From Bradyrhizobium sp. CCGE-LA001 (GTDB lineage: Bacteria; Pseudomonadota; Alphaproteobacteria; Rhizobiales; Xanthobacteraceae): a stretch of DNA of 64,000 bases. The DNA lies in assembly GCF_000296215.2 (NCBI RefSeq), contig NZ_CP013949.1:4953501-5017500 (forward strand). Direction: 5' to 3'. Positions within the stretch are counted from its first letter, which is position 1, and each line of letters starts with the position of its first letter. The notes under the pieces are model-generated. The model ran no database searches, had not been told where the DNA came from, and saw only the letters and a list, made by a program, of their open reading frames with translations. This document shows positions 23,168 through 30,311 of the stretch, piece after piece. Made by a program: the position numbers and the translations under genes.

Positions 23168-23676
23168 ATACAGGCGCACTATTTGAATTTGACACTAAAT
23201 CGCTGAGCGAAGACGGGACGTTTTCCGGCTACGCTAGTCGATTCGGTGTCACTGATTTAGGCCGGGACGTTGTGATGCCCGGCGCTTTCACCAAGACTCT
23301 TCAACAATCATCCAAACTCAAGATGCTTCTACAACACGAACCTGGAAAGCCGGTCGGTGTCTGGAAGTCGCTCGTTGAAGATAACATCGGCCTTAAGGTG
23401 ACCGGCCAACTCGTATTGGATACCTCACTGGGGCGAGACACATATGCGCTGTTGAAAGCTGGCGCTCTAGACGGCCTCTCAATCGGCTACGTTTCCAAGA
23501 AAGATTCATTCGACCGCGCGAAAAATGTGCGGCGACTCGAAGAGATTGATCTTTTCGAAATTTCAATCGTCACTTTTCCAATGCTGCCAAGCGCGACTGT
23601 TGAACGCGTGAAGGCACGATCTGATTTCTCTCGCCTCGTTGAGGCCATCAACGCCGCAAGAGCGGCAATCCATTAA
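23164..23676 (+). CDS. HK97-family prohead protease
   Basis: A 170-residue herpesvirus-type (U35) serine protease. It opens LFEFDTKSLSEDGTFSGYAS, has VVMPGAFTKTL, MLLQHEPGKPVGVWKSL with the catalytic His region (residues about 57-59), and GALDGLSIGYVSKK containing the catalytic Ser region (around residue 103). It ends with LFEISIVTFPMLPSATV, the family's C-terminal motif. It should cut the N-terminal scaffolding part of the capsid protein during head maturation. It is translationally coupled to the portal gene. Confidence 0.92.
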   Translation: MNTGALFEFDTKSLSEDGTFSGYASRFGVTDLGRDVVMPGAFTKTLQQSSKLKMLLQHEPGKPVGVWKSLVEDNIGLKVTGQLVLDTSLGRDTYALLKAGALDGLSIGYVSKKDSFDRAKNVRRLEEIDLFEISIVTFPMLPSATVERVKARSDFSRLVEAINAARAAIH

Positions 23677-23686
23677 AGGAAATAAA

Positions 23687-24781
23687 TTGACTACTTCTAC
23701 AGCGCTCCGCCTTGAGACCAAGGCGGACAACGATTTCACGCACGTTGAAACTGCACTCGTTCGCCTCACTGATACCGTCAACGCGAAGGCGGCTGCAAAC
23801 GATAATCGGCTCGATGCGCTTGAATTGAAGCTTAACCGGCCGGGTATTGTCGCCGCGAATGACAATGACCCGGAAAGGAAATCGTTCGAGTCCTTCCTCC
23901 GTCACGGGGAACAAACGAAGGCGCTACGCGTCGCTGACGATACGGCTGGTGGCTATTTTGTGCCTGATTATTTCAACGCTGAACTTGACCGCAATGTGGT
24001 CTTGTTCTCCCCTATTCGCTCCGTCGCGCGAGTTGTGCAAACGAGCAGCCCCGCTGTTCTTTGGCCTAATCGTCAGGCCGGGATGACAGCGCAATGGGTT
24101 GGAGAGACTTCGACAAGGCCGAGCACGAATGTCACTTTCGGTGAACGCCGTTATCAGGTCTTTGAGCTAAGCGCCTATGTTGACGTTAGCAATCAGATGC
24201 TGGAAGACGCCGCGCTTGATATCGGTGCCTTGCTCAACTTTGAATTTGCTGAAGAGTTCGGCCGTGCCGAGTCAGCGGCGTTCGTAAACGGTTCGAGCGT
24301 CATTGCACCTTCCGGCTTCATGCAGGACACGACGGTGCAGTACACGCCTAGCGGTTCGGCATCTGCGATCACGGCCGACAGTCTCATTGACCTCTATCAT
24401 GCGGTGAAGTCGCCCTATCGGAGCAACGCCGTTTGGGGCATGAACAGCAACACTATGGCGGCCGTCCGCAAGCTCAAGGATACGACGAATAACTATCTTA
24501 TGGCAGTTACTGGCATCGCCAATGCTCCCGTCACAACGATCTTGGGCCGCCCGGTGGTCGAAATGCCGGATTTGCCGGATATCGGCGTGAACACCAATCC
24601 CGTCGTCTTCGGTGATTTCAGCAACGGCTATCGCATCTTCGACCGTGTTAGCCTTTCGATCTTGCGCGATCCGTACAGCCAAGCCGCAACCGGCATGACG
24701 CGCTTCTATGGCCGTCGCCGCGTCGGTGGCGGCATCGGCAAGGCGGAAGCCCTTCGCAAGCTGAAGGTCTCGATTAGCTAA
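23687..24781 (+). CDS. HK97-family major capsid protein
   Basis: About 364 residues from TTG at 23687, which has AAAGGA nine nt upstream. An upstream in-frame start at 23639 lies inside the protease gene and is unlikely. The N-terminal 80-90 residues form a helical, charged delta/scaffold domain (ETALVRLTDTVNAKAAANDNRLDAL) expected to be cut by the protease. The shell part begins near TKALRVADDTAGGYFVPDYF and contains AQWVGETSTRPSTNVTFGER, YVDVSNQMLEDAALDIGALL and ILRDPYSQAATGMTRFYGRRRVGG, all typical of HK97-fold capsids. It should self-assemble into the shell. Confidence 0.93.
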   Translation: MTTSTALRLETKADNDFTHVETALVRLTDTVNAKAAANDNRLDALELKLNRPGIVAANDNDPERKSFESFLRHGEQTKALRVADDTAGGYFVPDYFNAELDRNVVLFSPIRSVARVVQTSSPAVLWPNRQAGMTAQWVGETSTRPSTNVTFGERRYQVFELSAYVDVSNQMLEDAALDIGALLNFEFAEEFGRAESAAFVNGSSVIAPSGFMQDTTVQYTPSGSASAITADSLIDLYHAVKSPYRSNAVWGMNSNTMAAVRKLKDTTNNYLMAVTGIANAPVTTILGRPVVEMPDLPDIGVNTNPVVFGDFSNGYRIFDRVSLSILRDPYSQAATGMTRFYGRRRVGGGIGKAEALRKLKVSIS

Positions 24782-24906
24782 ACGACATAATATCGGGCCG
24801 GTGGCGCACCTTGCGCCATCGGCTTGCTTACAAGCTTTTCAGAAACAGCCCAAAACCGGCACCCAGGCGGGTTTCTACGCCGGACTCCCCGGTTCAAAAC
24901 GGATTT

Positions 24907-25791
24907 CTACCGGAAGTCGCCCGCCGGACACTGTAGAGTGGGTTTGAGGGGACATGCTGGCTCGTTGCCGCGCACGCAGCCTTGAATGGCCTCCTTTACC
25001 CAGATGTATACTGGATCAGTATGCGATGAAGGCTTTGCAAGACCGAAATGGTCTTTCGAGAAGCCGCGCGATGCGAACGCACCCCTGGTCGCGCTCGGTT
25101 GAGAAACAATTATTCCAAGTATGCCAGCCGGCCCGGCTGGCAGTTCTTCATATGCAGCAAATGTTCTCAACGAAGCACAAGCTTCGTGCTTTTCCGCAAT
25201 ATCACTCGTGATTGCGTTCAATAATTGCTGGAAGTCGTTGACATCAATCGGACGAAGAACGCGAACTTGTTCATTGTCGCTCGCCCATTGTGCGAGCGAC
25301 GCTAGACTCGATCCTTCATTTGGAGTTCCGAGCGTTATCACCAATCTGAATCGGGATAGCGCACCGTGCCCAAAGCGTGTTTTCACGTGAACAAGATACG
25401 TGCGAGTTATAATTCCACCCAAGCTGTGAGCAACGAAGATCACTCGCTGATACCTTTTTCGGAGCATCAAATCGTCCAGTTGGCGCTCCACCGATTGAGC
25501 AATCGCAACGGCAGCAGGACCCACAAATGTTCTACTGTCATAGTCCACTCGATAGACGTCCAACGAGCTTGATTGCCCAATATCGTTCGCAAGCAATTGT
25601 GGCCAATATGTTCGAGTGGCAGGGTCTCCCCAGGTGAGTTGTGAGCCCGTGATGCCATGAACGAAAATAACAGCCGTGCGCGTGCACGGCAGTTCACACC
25701 GCTCCGTGTACTCGTGAGTCAGCCGAGCTTGAGCAAACGCTCCACCAGACCAACAAAACCACACTGCAATTGCAACAATTCGGATAAACAT
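24907..25791 (-). CDS. Exported alpha/beta-hydrolase (lipase/esterase-like) cargo gene
   Basis: A 294-residue protein with a signal peptide (MFIRIVAIAVWFCWSGGAFA, cut after residue 20). AVIFVHGITGSQLTW carries the oxyanion-hole HG motif. VIFVAHSLGGIITRTYL contains the nucleophile elbow A-H-S-L-G (Ser about residue 121). RLVITLGTPNEGSSLA is the following beta-strand of lipase-like hydrolases. The remaining Asp and His (SSHTDPVYIW) fit the triad. It should hydrolyse a lipid or ester outside the inner membrane. It is transcribed against the capsid and TerS genes, lies between them and has its own promoter, the usual arrangement of a moron. Confidence 0.8.
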   Translation of the reverse strand: MFIRIVAIAVWFCWSGGAFAQARLTHEYTERCELPCTRTAVIFVHGITGSQLTWGDPATRTYWPQLLANDIGQSSSLDVYRVDYDSRTFVGPAAVAIAQSVERQLDDLMLRKRYQRVIFVAHSLGGIITRTYLVHVKTRFGHGALSRFRLVITLGTPNEGSSLASLAQWASDNEQVRVLRPIDVNDFQQLLNAITSDIAEKHEACASLRTFAAYEELPAGPAGILGIIVSQPSATRGAFASRGFSKDHFGLAKPSSHTDPVYIWVKEAIQGCVRGNEPACPLKPTLQCPAGDFR

Positions 25792-25859
25792 GACCGCCCC
25801 CGTTCAATCGAGGAAACGGCCTTACTGTAGTTCAACTTCTGATAGCAACATAGAGAAAT

Positions 25860-26186
25860 ATGGGACATTTTATACCACCCAAACATCTGCGCGCCGATAC
25901 CGCCAGTTGGTTCGAGTCAGTCATCAATGATTTTGAACTCGACTCCCATCACATCCGCCTGCTTACGAAAGCATGCGAAGCATGGGATAGAAGTGAGCTA
26001 GCGCGCGAAGCGCTAGCCAAGTACGGCATGACATATCAGGATCGTTTCGGCGCCCCCCGCGCGCGCCCAGAGGTGGCTATCGAACGCGATAGCCGCTTGG
26101 CCTTCGCCCGTCTGGTTCGTGAACTCGGCCTTGATGTTGCCGCCCCCGCCGACACTCGCCCCCCTGCATTGAAGGCCAACCGCTAA
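25860..26186 (+). CDS. P27-family phage terminase small subunit (TerS)
   Basis: A 108-residue protein from ATG at 25860. ADTASWFESVINDFELDSHHIRLLTKACEAWDR is the N-terminal part of P27-type small terminases, followed by REALAKYGMTYQDRFGAPRARPEVAIERDSRLAFARLVRELGLD, the conserved C-terminal half. TerS binds the packaging site on DNA and presents it to the large subunit. No large terminase gene follows it: the next genes are a 66-residue unknown and a primase-polymerase, with 1-nt (TAATG) and 4-nt overlaps. A stand-alone TerS is a hallmark of satellites that redirect helper-phage packaging. The operon arrangement is visible; the redirecting role is inferred. Confidence 0.8.
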   Translation: MGHFIPPKHLRADTASWFESVINDFELDSHHIRLLTKACEAWDRSELAREALAKYGMTYQDRFGAPRARPEVAIERDSRLAFARLVRELGLDVAAPADTRPPALKANR

Positions 26187-26386
26187 TGCCTGTCCGTAGA
26201 CGCAACATAAAATGCCGCCCTGCCCTTGAAGACACTGAGATCGCTTGGCTGGCAGGAGACCGCTCGCGCGGCTGCGGGTTCGTCCCCTTTCTGGATGACG
26301 AAACCCTCATTGCGCTTTGGGACGCTCATGGCGACCATGAAAACATGCATTGGCGCCCAGGAATGTACTCACCGGAGCCGAAATGA
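26186..26386 (+). CDS. Small element protein between TerS and primase
   Basis: A 66-residue protein (MPVRRRNIKCRPALEDTEIA, then WLAGDRSRGCGFVPF) whose start overlaps the TerS stop and whose stop overlaps the primase start, so the three genes form one tightly coupled operon. It has a basic N-terminus and an acidic, His-rich C-terminus (LWDAHGDHENMHW). Two Cys are separated by about 20 residues, too far for a simple zinc knuckle. No domain is recognised. Confidence 0.55.
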   Translation: MPVRRRNIKCRPALEDTEIAWLAGDRSRGCGFVPFLDDETLIALWDAHGDHENMHWRPGMYSPEPK

Positions 26387-27330
26387 CTTCGCCTTACGCC
26401 AGCGCCGGAAGGCGTCTAGTTGATTGCGGGTATTCGGCCATTCCAGTAGCGCCCCTAACCAAACGCCCTGGCGCCTTCTCAATGAACGAATGGCGCGGAA
26501 TGACTGAATGGCAACGCTTCTGTGATCGCCTTCCGACCGACATTGAAACCGGCATTTGGGACAAGTGGCCTGATGCCGGTGTTTGCGTCGCAATCGATCA
26601 TAAGCTTAAGGTGATCGATATCGACACGGACGATCACGCCTTGATGGGCGCGGTGCTGTCGGTGATCCCCTTCAGTGACGTGATCAAACGCGGTGCGAAG
26701 GGGTTCAGCGCCTTCTATCGGGGGAGTTCTTCAGTTGTTTCGCAGTCTTTCAGCGTCGGCAATGATCGGGTGGTTGATCTTTTGTGCCACGGCAGACAAA
26801 CGGTCGTGCCACGCACAATTCACCCGACTACGTTGATGCCCTATGTCTGGAATGGCAGTGGCACCCTTGAGAATACGGCAATCGACCAACTGCCAGAGTT
26901 ACCGGACGACGTAGCGCACCGCTTGGAACAGGCACTAGCCTCGTTTGGATATATGCCACCTGAGGCATATCAGGCCGGTGAAGGCGACACAATTTGGCGC
27001 GGGCTTAACGACACCGCTTTGCGTAACCTCGACCGATGGGTGCCAGCGCTTGGCTTGCCAGGTACCCGACGATCTGGACGCGGCTGGCGGGCGATAGCGG
27101 CTTGGCGCGGTGTTGAGAACGCGAACCTGTCATTTAACCCCAAAGGCATCGAAGACTTTGGCGCCAGCGAGAAGCACACGCCAATCAACGTCGTGATGCT
27201 CGCGCAAGCGTGCGACCTCTACACGGCGACGAAGTGGCTTGCTGAACAGGTTGGCTTTGGACCATCGTTACCGATGGCTGATGATGGCTTCGACGTTGCG
27301 GCGTTCGCGAAGCGAACTACTTCCTGTTGA
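26383..27330 (+). CDS. Bifunctional DNA primase/polymerase (Prim-Pol domain)
   Basis: About 315 residues from ATG at 26383, overlapping the previous stop as ATGA. An upstream in-frame ATG at 26350 lies inside the preceding gene. The AEP-type Prim-Pol catalytic core has YSAIPVAPLTKRPG near the start, KVIDIDTDDHALMG with the metal-binding D-I-D (residues 79-81), KRGAKGFSAFYRG and QTVVPRTIHPTT. No fused helicase domain is present; the helicase role may fall to the separate RepA-like ATPase at 15294. Together they would give the element its own replication start. The C-terminus is short and may be trimmed. Confidence 0.82.
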   Translation: MTSPYASAGRRLVDCGYSAIPVAPLTKRPGAFSMNEWRGMTEWQRFCDRLPTDIETGIWDKWPDAGVCVAIDHKLKVIDIDTDDHALMGAVLSVIPFSDVIKRGAKGFSAFYRGSSSVVSQSFSVGNDRVVDLLCHGRQTVVPRTIHPTTLMPYVWNGSGTLENTAIDQLPELPDDVAHRLEQALASFGYMPPEAYQAGEGDTIWRGLNDTALRNLDRWVPALGLPGTRRSGRGWRAIAAWRGVENANLSFNPKGIEDFGASEKHTPINVVMLAQACDLYTATKWLAEQVGFGPSLPMADDGFDVAAFAKRTTSC

Positions 27331-27344
27331 ATTCGCTCAAGACG

Positions 27345-27557
27345 TTAGAAATCGTAAGTCATTATCAGCGGCAACTCGCCAAACTTTGCCCGACTCTTCG
27401 CCTGTGCAAGTGCGCCTTCCCATCCACCTCTTTGGTTGGTGGCGAAGACAGTGCTCGCTACCTTAAACTTTCCATGACGACGGCAATCGAACCCATCAGA
27501 GTCCCCTGTTTTGGGTAAGGGCTCAGCTTCGGACCCACAGATAGGACAGTTGATCAT
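27345..27557 (-). CDS. Small zinc-knuckle-like protein
   Basis: A 70-residue protein (MINCPICGSEAEPLPKTGDS). CPIC near the start and DCRRHGK about fifteen residues later give a possible C-x2-C...C-x2-H zinc site. The rest (FATNQRGGWEGALAQAKSRA) is a basic helix. It converges with the primase gene (gap 14 nt) and lies 13 nt after the next gene, 27571-27786, on the same strand. Small zinc proteins of this kind occur in many phages as regulators, but the specific role is unknown. Confidence 0.6.
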   Translation of the reverse strand: MINCPICGSEAEPLPKTGDSDGFDCRRHGKFKVASTVFATNQRGGWEGALAQAKSRAKFGELPLIMTYDF

Positions 27558-27570
27558 CGTTCCCTCTCAT

Positions 27571-27786
27571 TCAGTCGTACCAATCCTTCCGATCACGCGG
27601 AAGCACTCGCCCCCGCGCGTAACCGGGCGATGCAAGCTCTTCCAGGCGCCGCTCAAGAAATTCGTTCGTGATGATGAGCGCCTTGACCGCCTCCCGCGCT
27701 TCGCCGCCGCAAGCCGCTATGGCTTGGTCGGTCGCCGTTTCGAGGCGGTTCTGATTCTGGTGCTGGTTCGGCGCGGAAGCTGGCAT
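27571..27786 (-). CDS. Small element protein with RVLPRDxKDWYD tail
   Basis: A 71-residue protein rich in Gln, Ala and Glu (MPASAPNQHQNQNRLETATD) with a helical middle (EAVKALIITNEFLERRLEELA) and the tail GRVLPRDRKDWYD. The same tail, RVLPRDWKDWYD, is encoded by a separate 18-codon ORF at 30248-30304, with similar DNA, so a segment has been duplicated in the element. It should be co-transcribed with the small zinc-knuckle gene. No function is known. Confidence 0.55.
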   Translation of the reverse strand: MPASAPNQHQNQNRLETATDQAIAACGGEAREAVKALIITNEFLERRLEELASPGYARGRVLPRDRKDWYD

Positions 27787-27962
27787 CGGGTGAAATTACC
27801 AACTTTGTTCTCGTTCGCAATATGTTCTTATTCAGCGCGGCCTGTTTCCGAGCACAGTGGCCTAGTTTGATTTGGGAGTGCCTGGCCTGATGTGAAGTGA
27901 TGAATTCGGAATTCTACAGCGATGCAGAATTCAAGATTCATTGGTGGAAGGTAACATTGTAT

Positions 27963-28030
27963 TCTGTGTGAGTTACACAGATGGGGCGGTTAAGGTCATC
28001 CTTAAGCGCCCTGTTACCTCGTTGGGTAAC
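27963..28030 (+). promoter_or_regulatory. Cluster of three palindromes upstream of an unknown operon
   Basis: TCTGTGT-N5-ACACAGA (27963-27981, perfect), GGGCGGTTAAGG-TCAT-CCTTAAGCGCCC (27984-28011, one mismatch) and GTTACC-N6-GGTAAC (28013-28030, perfect) follow each other with 1-2 nt between them. There is no gene from 27787 to 28066. These can be operators or hairpins of a leader RNA for the gene starting at 28067. A GAATTCGGAATTC palindrome lies further upstream at about 27902. Confidence 0.5.
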
Positions 28031-28066
28031 GTGATTAGTGGGGCTTGAGTTAACCGCCGATTCAAT

Positions 28067-28684
28067 GTGGGGTTGATCCCTCGCTTGATTCTGCGGATCT
28101 CCCTCTTGGCCTTTCTTTCCCTGTTAGAGTCGCCAGACGATTTTGACCCTGAGGACCATGCGCTTCAGCATCAGCGAGGCTGCGTATTTTTCAGCGTACC
28201 AATCGCCGTCAGTGCAGATGGTCGATGGCAGACTATGGTGGATGCGGGGTGGCATGAACACTATGCAGAGCGGCCATCTCTCGTGCTCAAGCCATGCAAT
28301 TTCTGGCAATTTACTTATGAAATCACCCTCTTAGATACTTTTGGAGAGTTCTTGCCCGAATCAACGATGGATCGGGATATCGCTGCACAATGGCTGCCGC
28401 CACACAGCGGGGGCATGGTCCTCGATGTAGTAGCCCGTTGTTATTCCTACATAATTCGCAGCTTTGAACCACCCCTAGTGTATCGCGTTACCAACGATAG
28501 CAATCTTCCCGAGGAAGCTTTTGGAAAGTACCACTTCTTAACCCGCGTCATCGAAAATGAAGGCTATGACGTGCTCGTGAGCGAGTTTGATCGGGAAGGA
28601 CGGACTTTCTGGCTTATGGTCAGGAATGGGTTTGACGTAACGGAAATTGTGGAAGAGGATGAAACTTCGGGGAACTGGTCATGA
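28067..28684 (+). CDS. Unknown element protein, first gene of a two-gene operon
   Basis: About 205 residues from GTG at 28067. The start is uncertain, as no ATG exists in frame until the middle and the first 25 residues are hydrophobic (LIPRLILRISLLAFLSLLES). The rest is soluble and aromatic: CNFWQFTYEITLLDTFGEFLPES, CYSYIIRSFEPPLVYRVTNDSN, EGYDVLVSEFDREGRTFWLMV, and an acidic end. I recognise no domain. Its stop overlaps the start of the next gene as ATGA. The placement behind three palindromes, with a terminator after the second gene, marks a separate regulated cargo unit. Confidence 0.5.
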   Translation: MGLIPRLILRISLLAFLSLLESPDDFDPEDHALQHQRGCVFFSVPIAVSADGRWQTMVDAGWHEHYAERPSLVLKPCNFWQFTYEITLLDTFGEFLPESTMDRDIAAQWLPPHSGGMVLDVVARCYSYIIRSFEPPLVYRVTNDSNLPEEAFGKYHFLTRVIENEGYDVLVSEFDREGRTFWLMVRNGFDVTEIVEEDETSGNWS

Positions 28685-28875
28685 CCATGCTGAAGCTTTT
28701 ATTCAAGGGAACTCTCGGCACGACGACTACTGCCGAAACGTTCTTGAGCCGCGAAACCTATAAGGGCACGCGCCAGCACTCGCCTGAAGCGAGCGAGCAC
28801 TACCGCCAGAATGCGTTGGCGGCCGTTGAGAAGCTACGCGCCCGGCAAGCGGCACGTCAAAAGCGCAGGGCTTAG
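28681..28875 (+). CDS. Small basic element protein, second gene of the unknown operon
   Basis: A 64-residue protein (MTMLKLLFKGTLGTTTTAET) whose start overlaps the preceding stop by 4 nt. The C-terminal half is a highly basic, Ala-rich helix (YRQNALAAVEKLRARQAARQ, then KRRA). It could bind nucleic acid or an acidic partner such as the upstream protein with its acidic tail. That would fit a two-component cargo pair, for instance a toxin-antitoxin or defence pair, but no motif confirms it. It is closed by an intrinsic terminator. Confidence 0.5.
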   Translation: MTMLKLLFKGTLGTTTTAETFLSRETYKGTRQHSPEASEHYRQNALAAVEKLRARQAARQKRRA

Positions 28876-28882
28876 TATCTCC

Positions 28883-28912
28883 AAAGGCCGCCAATCTGGC
28901 GGCCTTTGCGTT
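28883..28912 (+). terminator. Intrinsic terminator of the two-gene cargo operon
   Basis: AAAGGCCGCC, loop AATCT, GGCGGCCTTT, then GCGTTTG. The stem has ten perfect pairs. It lies 7 nt after the stop of the 28681-28875 gene. On the opposite strand the hairpin is flanked by AGATAC. Confidence 0.8.
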
Positions 28913-28938
28913 TGCAGGTACCTGCAATTCGGGCCGCC

Positions 28939-29694
28939 TCAGTTGGCGGCCTCATCATTTTCAAGAAACGCCTTCATCACACCAAGCATTTCGATCATCT
29001 TGTTTGCTTCGCTTTGCTTAGTGATATCGAATCGTCCGGTGAGCCTGCCGGGCGCCATCTGCATGCTAAAGGGCTCCGAAGGCGCGGCCTTAGCAAGCGC
29101 GCGAAACGTGTCGCCAAGGCTGGGCCGACCTGATTCCGCGATCGTTTCCATGGCACCATTCTCCTGTTGAAAACTAGGAGATAGATTATCCCCTTCCGCA
29201 AGGTTTGCATAGCTGACGGTCTCGTCAAAAACCCTTAGGAAGAGCTTGGCAGCCTCTTGCGTAAAGCCACGATCTAAGTGCAATTCGCTTATGCAATGAG
29301 CATCTGATGGACGCTCTGGAACCCAATGGGGAGCGTATTCCGCAATCAATCGAGGCTTTAAAGCCGCTTCCCTGATTGCTTGCTTTTTCGCGCCCGGGCG
29401 AGCATCCGACAAAATTCGCCAAGCCAAGTCGCTTACCTGAATGCGCCTATCTGCGCCGCCCCCAATGTCCTCTATGAGGCCGAAGGCCTTAAGGGCCGCA
29501 ACCGTCTGGAGAAGGCCGCTGCTCTTGGCGCCATAACCCCAGGTTTCGCCAACTACTGGCAACCTAGCAGGACTACGCTTATGCGCGTCGGCCATCTCTT
29601 GTGCGCGTTCAACGGCCTTTTTAAGCGATATGAACGGGAAGGACGGGCTTCGCTCTTTGCGAGCCTTGTCCACAACAGGTTGTTCGTCGGTCAT
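28939..29694 (-). CDS. Conserved phage-like protein with winged-helix-like N-terminus
   Basis: A 251-residue soluble protein. The N-terminal part SPSFPFISLKKAVERAQEM, RLPVVGETWGYGAKSSGLLQTVAALKAFGLIEDIGG and RRIQVSDLAWRILSDARPGAKKQ (residues about 15-105) looks like a winged-helix DNA-binding domain. The middle is helical. The C-terminus RFDITKQSEANKMIEMLGVMKAFLE may be a dimerisation helix. I recall this family only as uncharacterised proteins in alphaproteobacterial prophage-like regions. Twin AGATA-N3-TATCT palindromes lie 49-79 nt upstream of its start, suggesting autoregulation. It could be an element repressor. Confidence 0.6.
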   Translation of the reverse strand: MTDEQPVVDKARKERSPSFPFISLKKAVERAQEMADAHKRSPARLPVVGETWGYGAKSSGLLQTVAALKAFGLIEDIGGGADRRIQVSDLAWRILSDARPGAKKQAIREAALKPRLIAEYAPHWVPERPSDAHCISELHLDRGFTQEAAKLFLRVFDETVSYANLAEGDNLSPSFQQENGAMETIAESGRPSLGDTFRALAKAAPSEPFSMQMAPGRLTGRFDITKQSEANKMIEMLGVMKAFLENDEAAN

Positions 29695-29742
29695 AGGACC
29701 CTCCTAATCTGCCCCATATAGGACAAAAAATCAGGACGGTCA

Positions 29743-29773
29743 AGATAGGCTATCTCCATCAGATATTTTATCT
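29743..29773. promoter_or_regulatory. Twin palindromes AGATA-N3-TATCT, probable operator
   Basis: Two identical 13-bp palindromes, AGATA-GGC-TATCT (29743-29755) and AGATA-TTT-TATCT (29761-29773), lie 18 bp centre to centre. A TATCTCC half-site follows at 29798-29804. They sit between the leftward gene ending at 28939 and a rightward micro-ORF at 29842, where a repressor could control both promoters. Confidence 0.6.
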
Positions 29774-29841
29774 CCATGTCTGATCGACATTGACTCTTAT
29801 CTCCGACGCGATATGATGCGCCAACGTCAACGGAGGCGCGT

Positions 29842-29886
29842 ATGACAACACGGCCAGAGCCCCAGCGTGATTCCGACCGGCGCTGA
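29842..29886 (+). CDS. Possible 14-residue peptide followed by hairpin
   Basis: ATG at 29842 is preceded by CGGAGG at optimal spacing. The ORF reads MTTRPEPQRDSDRR and stops. It is followed 19 nt later by a perfect 11-bp hairpin. No conservation data are available; the peptide may be a leader or chance. Confidence 0.25.
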   Translation: MTTRPEPQRDSDRR

Positions 29887-29905
29887 GGCTGCGACACATA
29901 GGAAA

Positions 29906-29945
29906 GGGCCGCTACCCGGCTCCCGTACAAGGAAGGTAGCGGCCC
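29906..29945 (+). other. Perfect 11-bp hairpin, 18-nt loop
   Basis: GGGCCGCTACC (29906-29916) and GGTAGCGGCCC (29935-29945) pair exactly. No T run follows, so this is not a classic terminator. It could be a small RNA fold, a structural element of a leader, or a single-strand replication origin. The following stretch to 30149 shows no supported gene. Confidence 0.5.
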
Positions 29946-30149
29946 CTAATCGGCTCTAGAAGTTTCAGGGATCGTCTAACAGTAGGACACCCGCCCCCAC
30001 AAGCTGAGAAATGTCGGTCCGGTCCGAATCCCGGCTATCGAGACAAGCGGAACCGCTGTGGTTGCAGCCCCAGCGATTCCTAGTCGCCCACCCGAGATTG
30101 CGCCCCGGGCTAACGAACAAACTAGAATATGCTCTCGATCTGATCAAGA

Positions 30150-30245
30150 AATACGGCCGATAAAGCCGCTTGCAAACGCACTCCAACTCCCCGCCCGCTC
30201 TTCGCGGGAATTAGCTCCACGCAGCCCCCTCAAGCGCGAATGACG
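30150..30245 (-). pseudogene. Frameshifted fragment of a second XRE-regulator 3' end
   Basis: Read on the minus strand, the segment encodes VELIPAKSGRGVGVRL, almost the same as the C-terminus of the intact regulator at 31028-31264 (VELIPAKGGKGVGVRLKNG), with closely similar DNA (CGCTTGAGG...GTGGAGCTAATTCCCGCGAAG against CGCTTGAAGAGG...GTAGAGCTAATTCCCGCGAAG). One base is lost just before, shifting the frame, and no HTH part remains upstream. It is a decayed partial duplicate. Confidence 0.65.
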
Positions 30246-30247
30246 CG

Positions 30248-30304
30248 CTAGTCATACCAATCTTTCCAATCACGCGGCAGCACTCGTTGGCAATCGGAGG
30301 TCAT
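30248..30304 (-). CDS. Possible 18-residue peptide with RVLPRDWKDWYD
   Basis: ATG at 30304 starts MTSDCQRVLPRDWKDWYD and ends at TAG, 7 nt after the stop of the 30312-30938 gene, so it could be translated by reinitiation. Its last twelve residues nearly equal the tail of the protein encoded at 27571-27786. It may be a remnant of that gene rather than a functional peptide. Confidence 0.3.
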   Translation of the reverse strand: MTSDCQRVLPRDWKDWYD

Positions 30305-30311
30305 CAGGCGG

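Noticed and set aside
27511..27870. Plus-strand 119-codon frame after the primase
   Set aside because: Opposite to two small genes that have better protein features, so treated as shadow.
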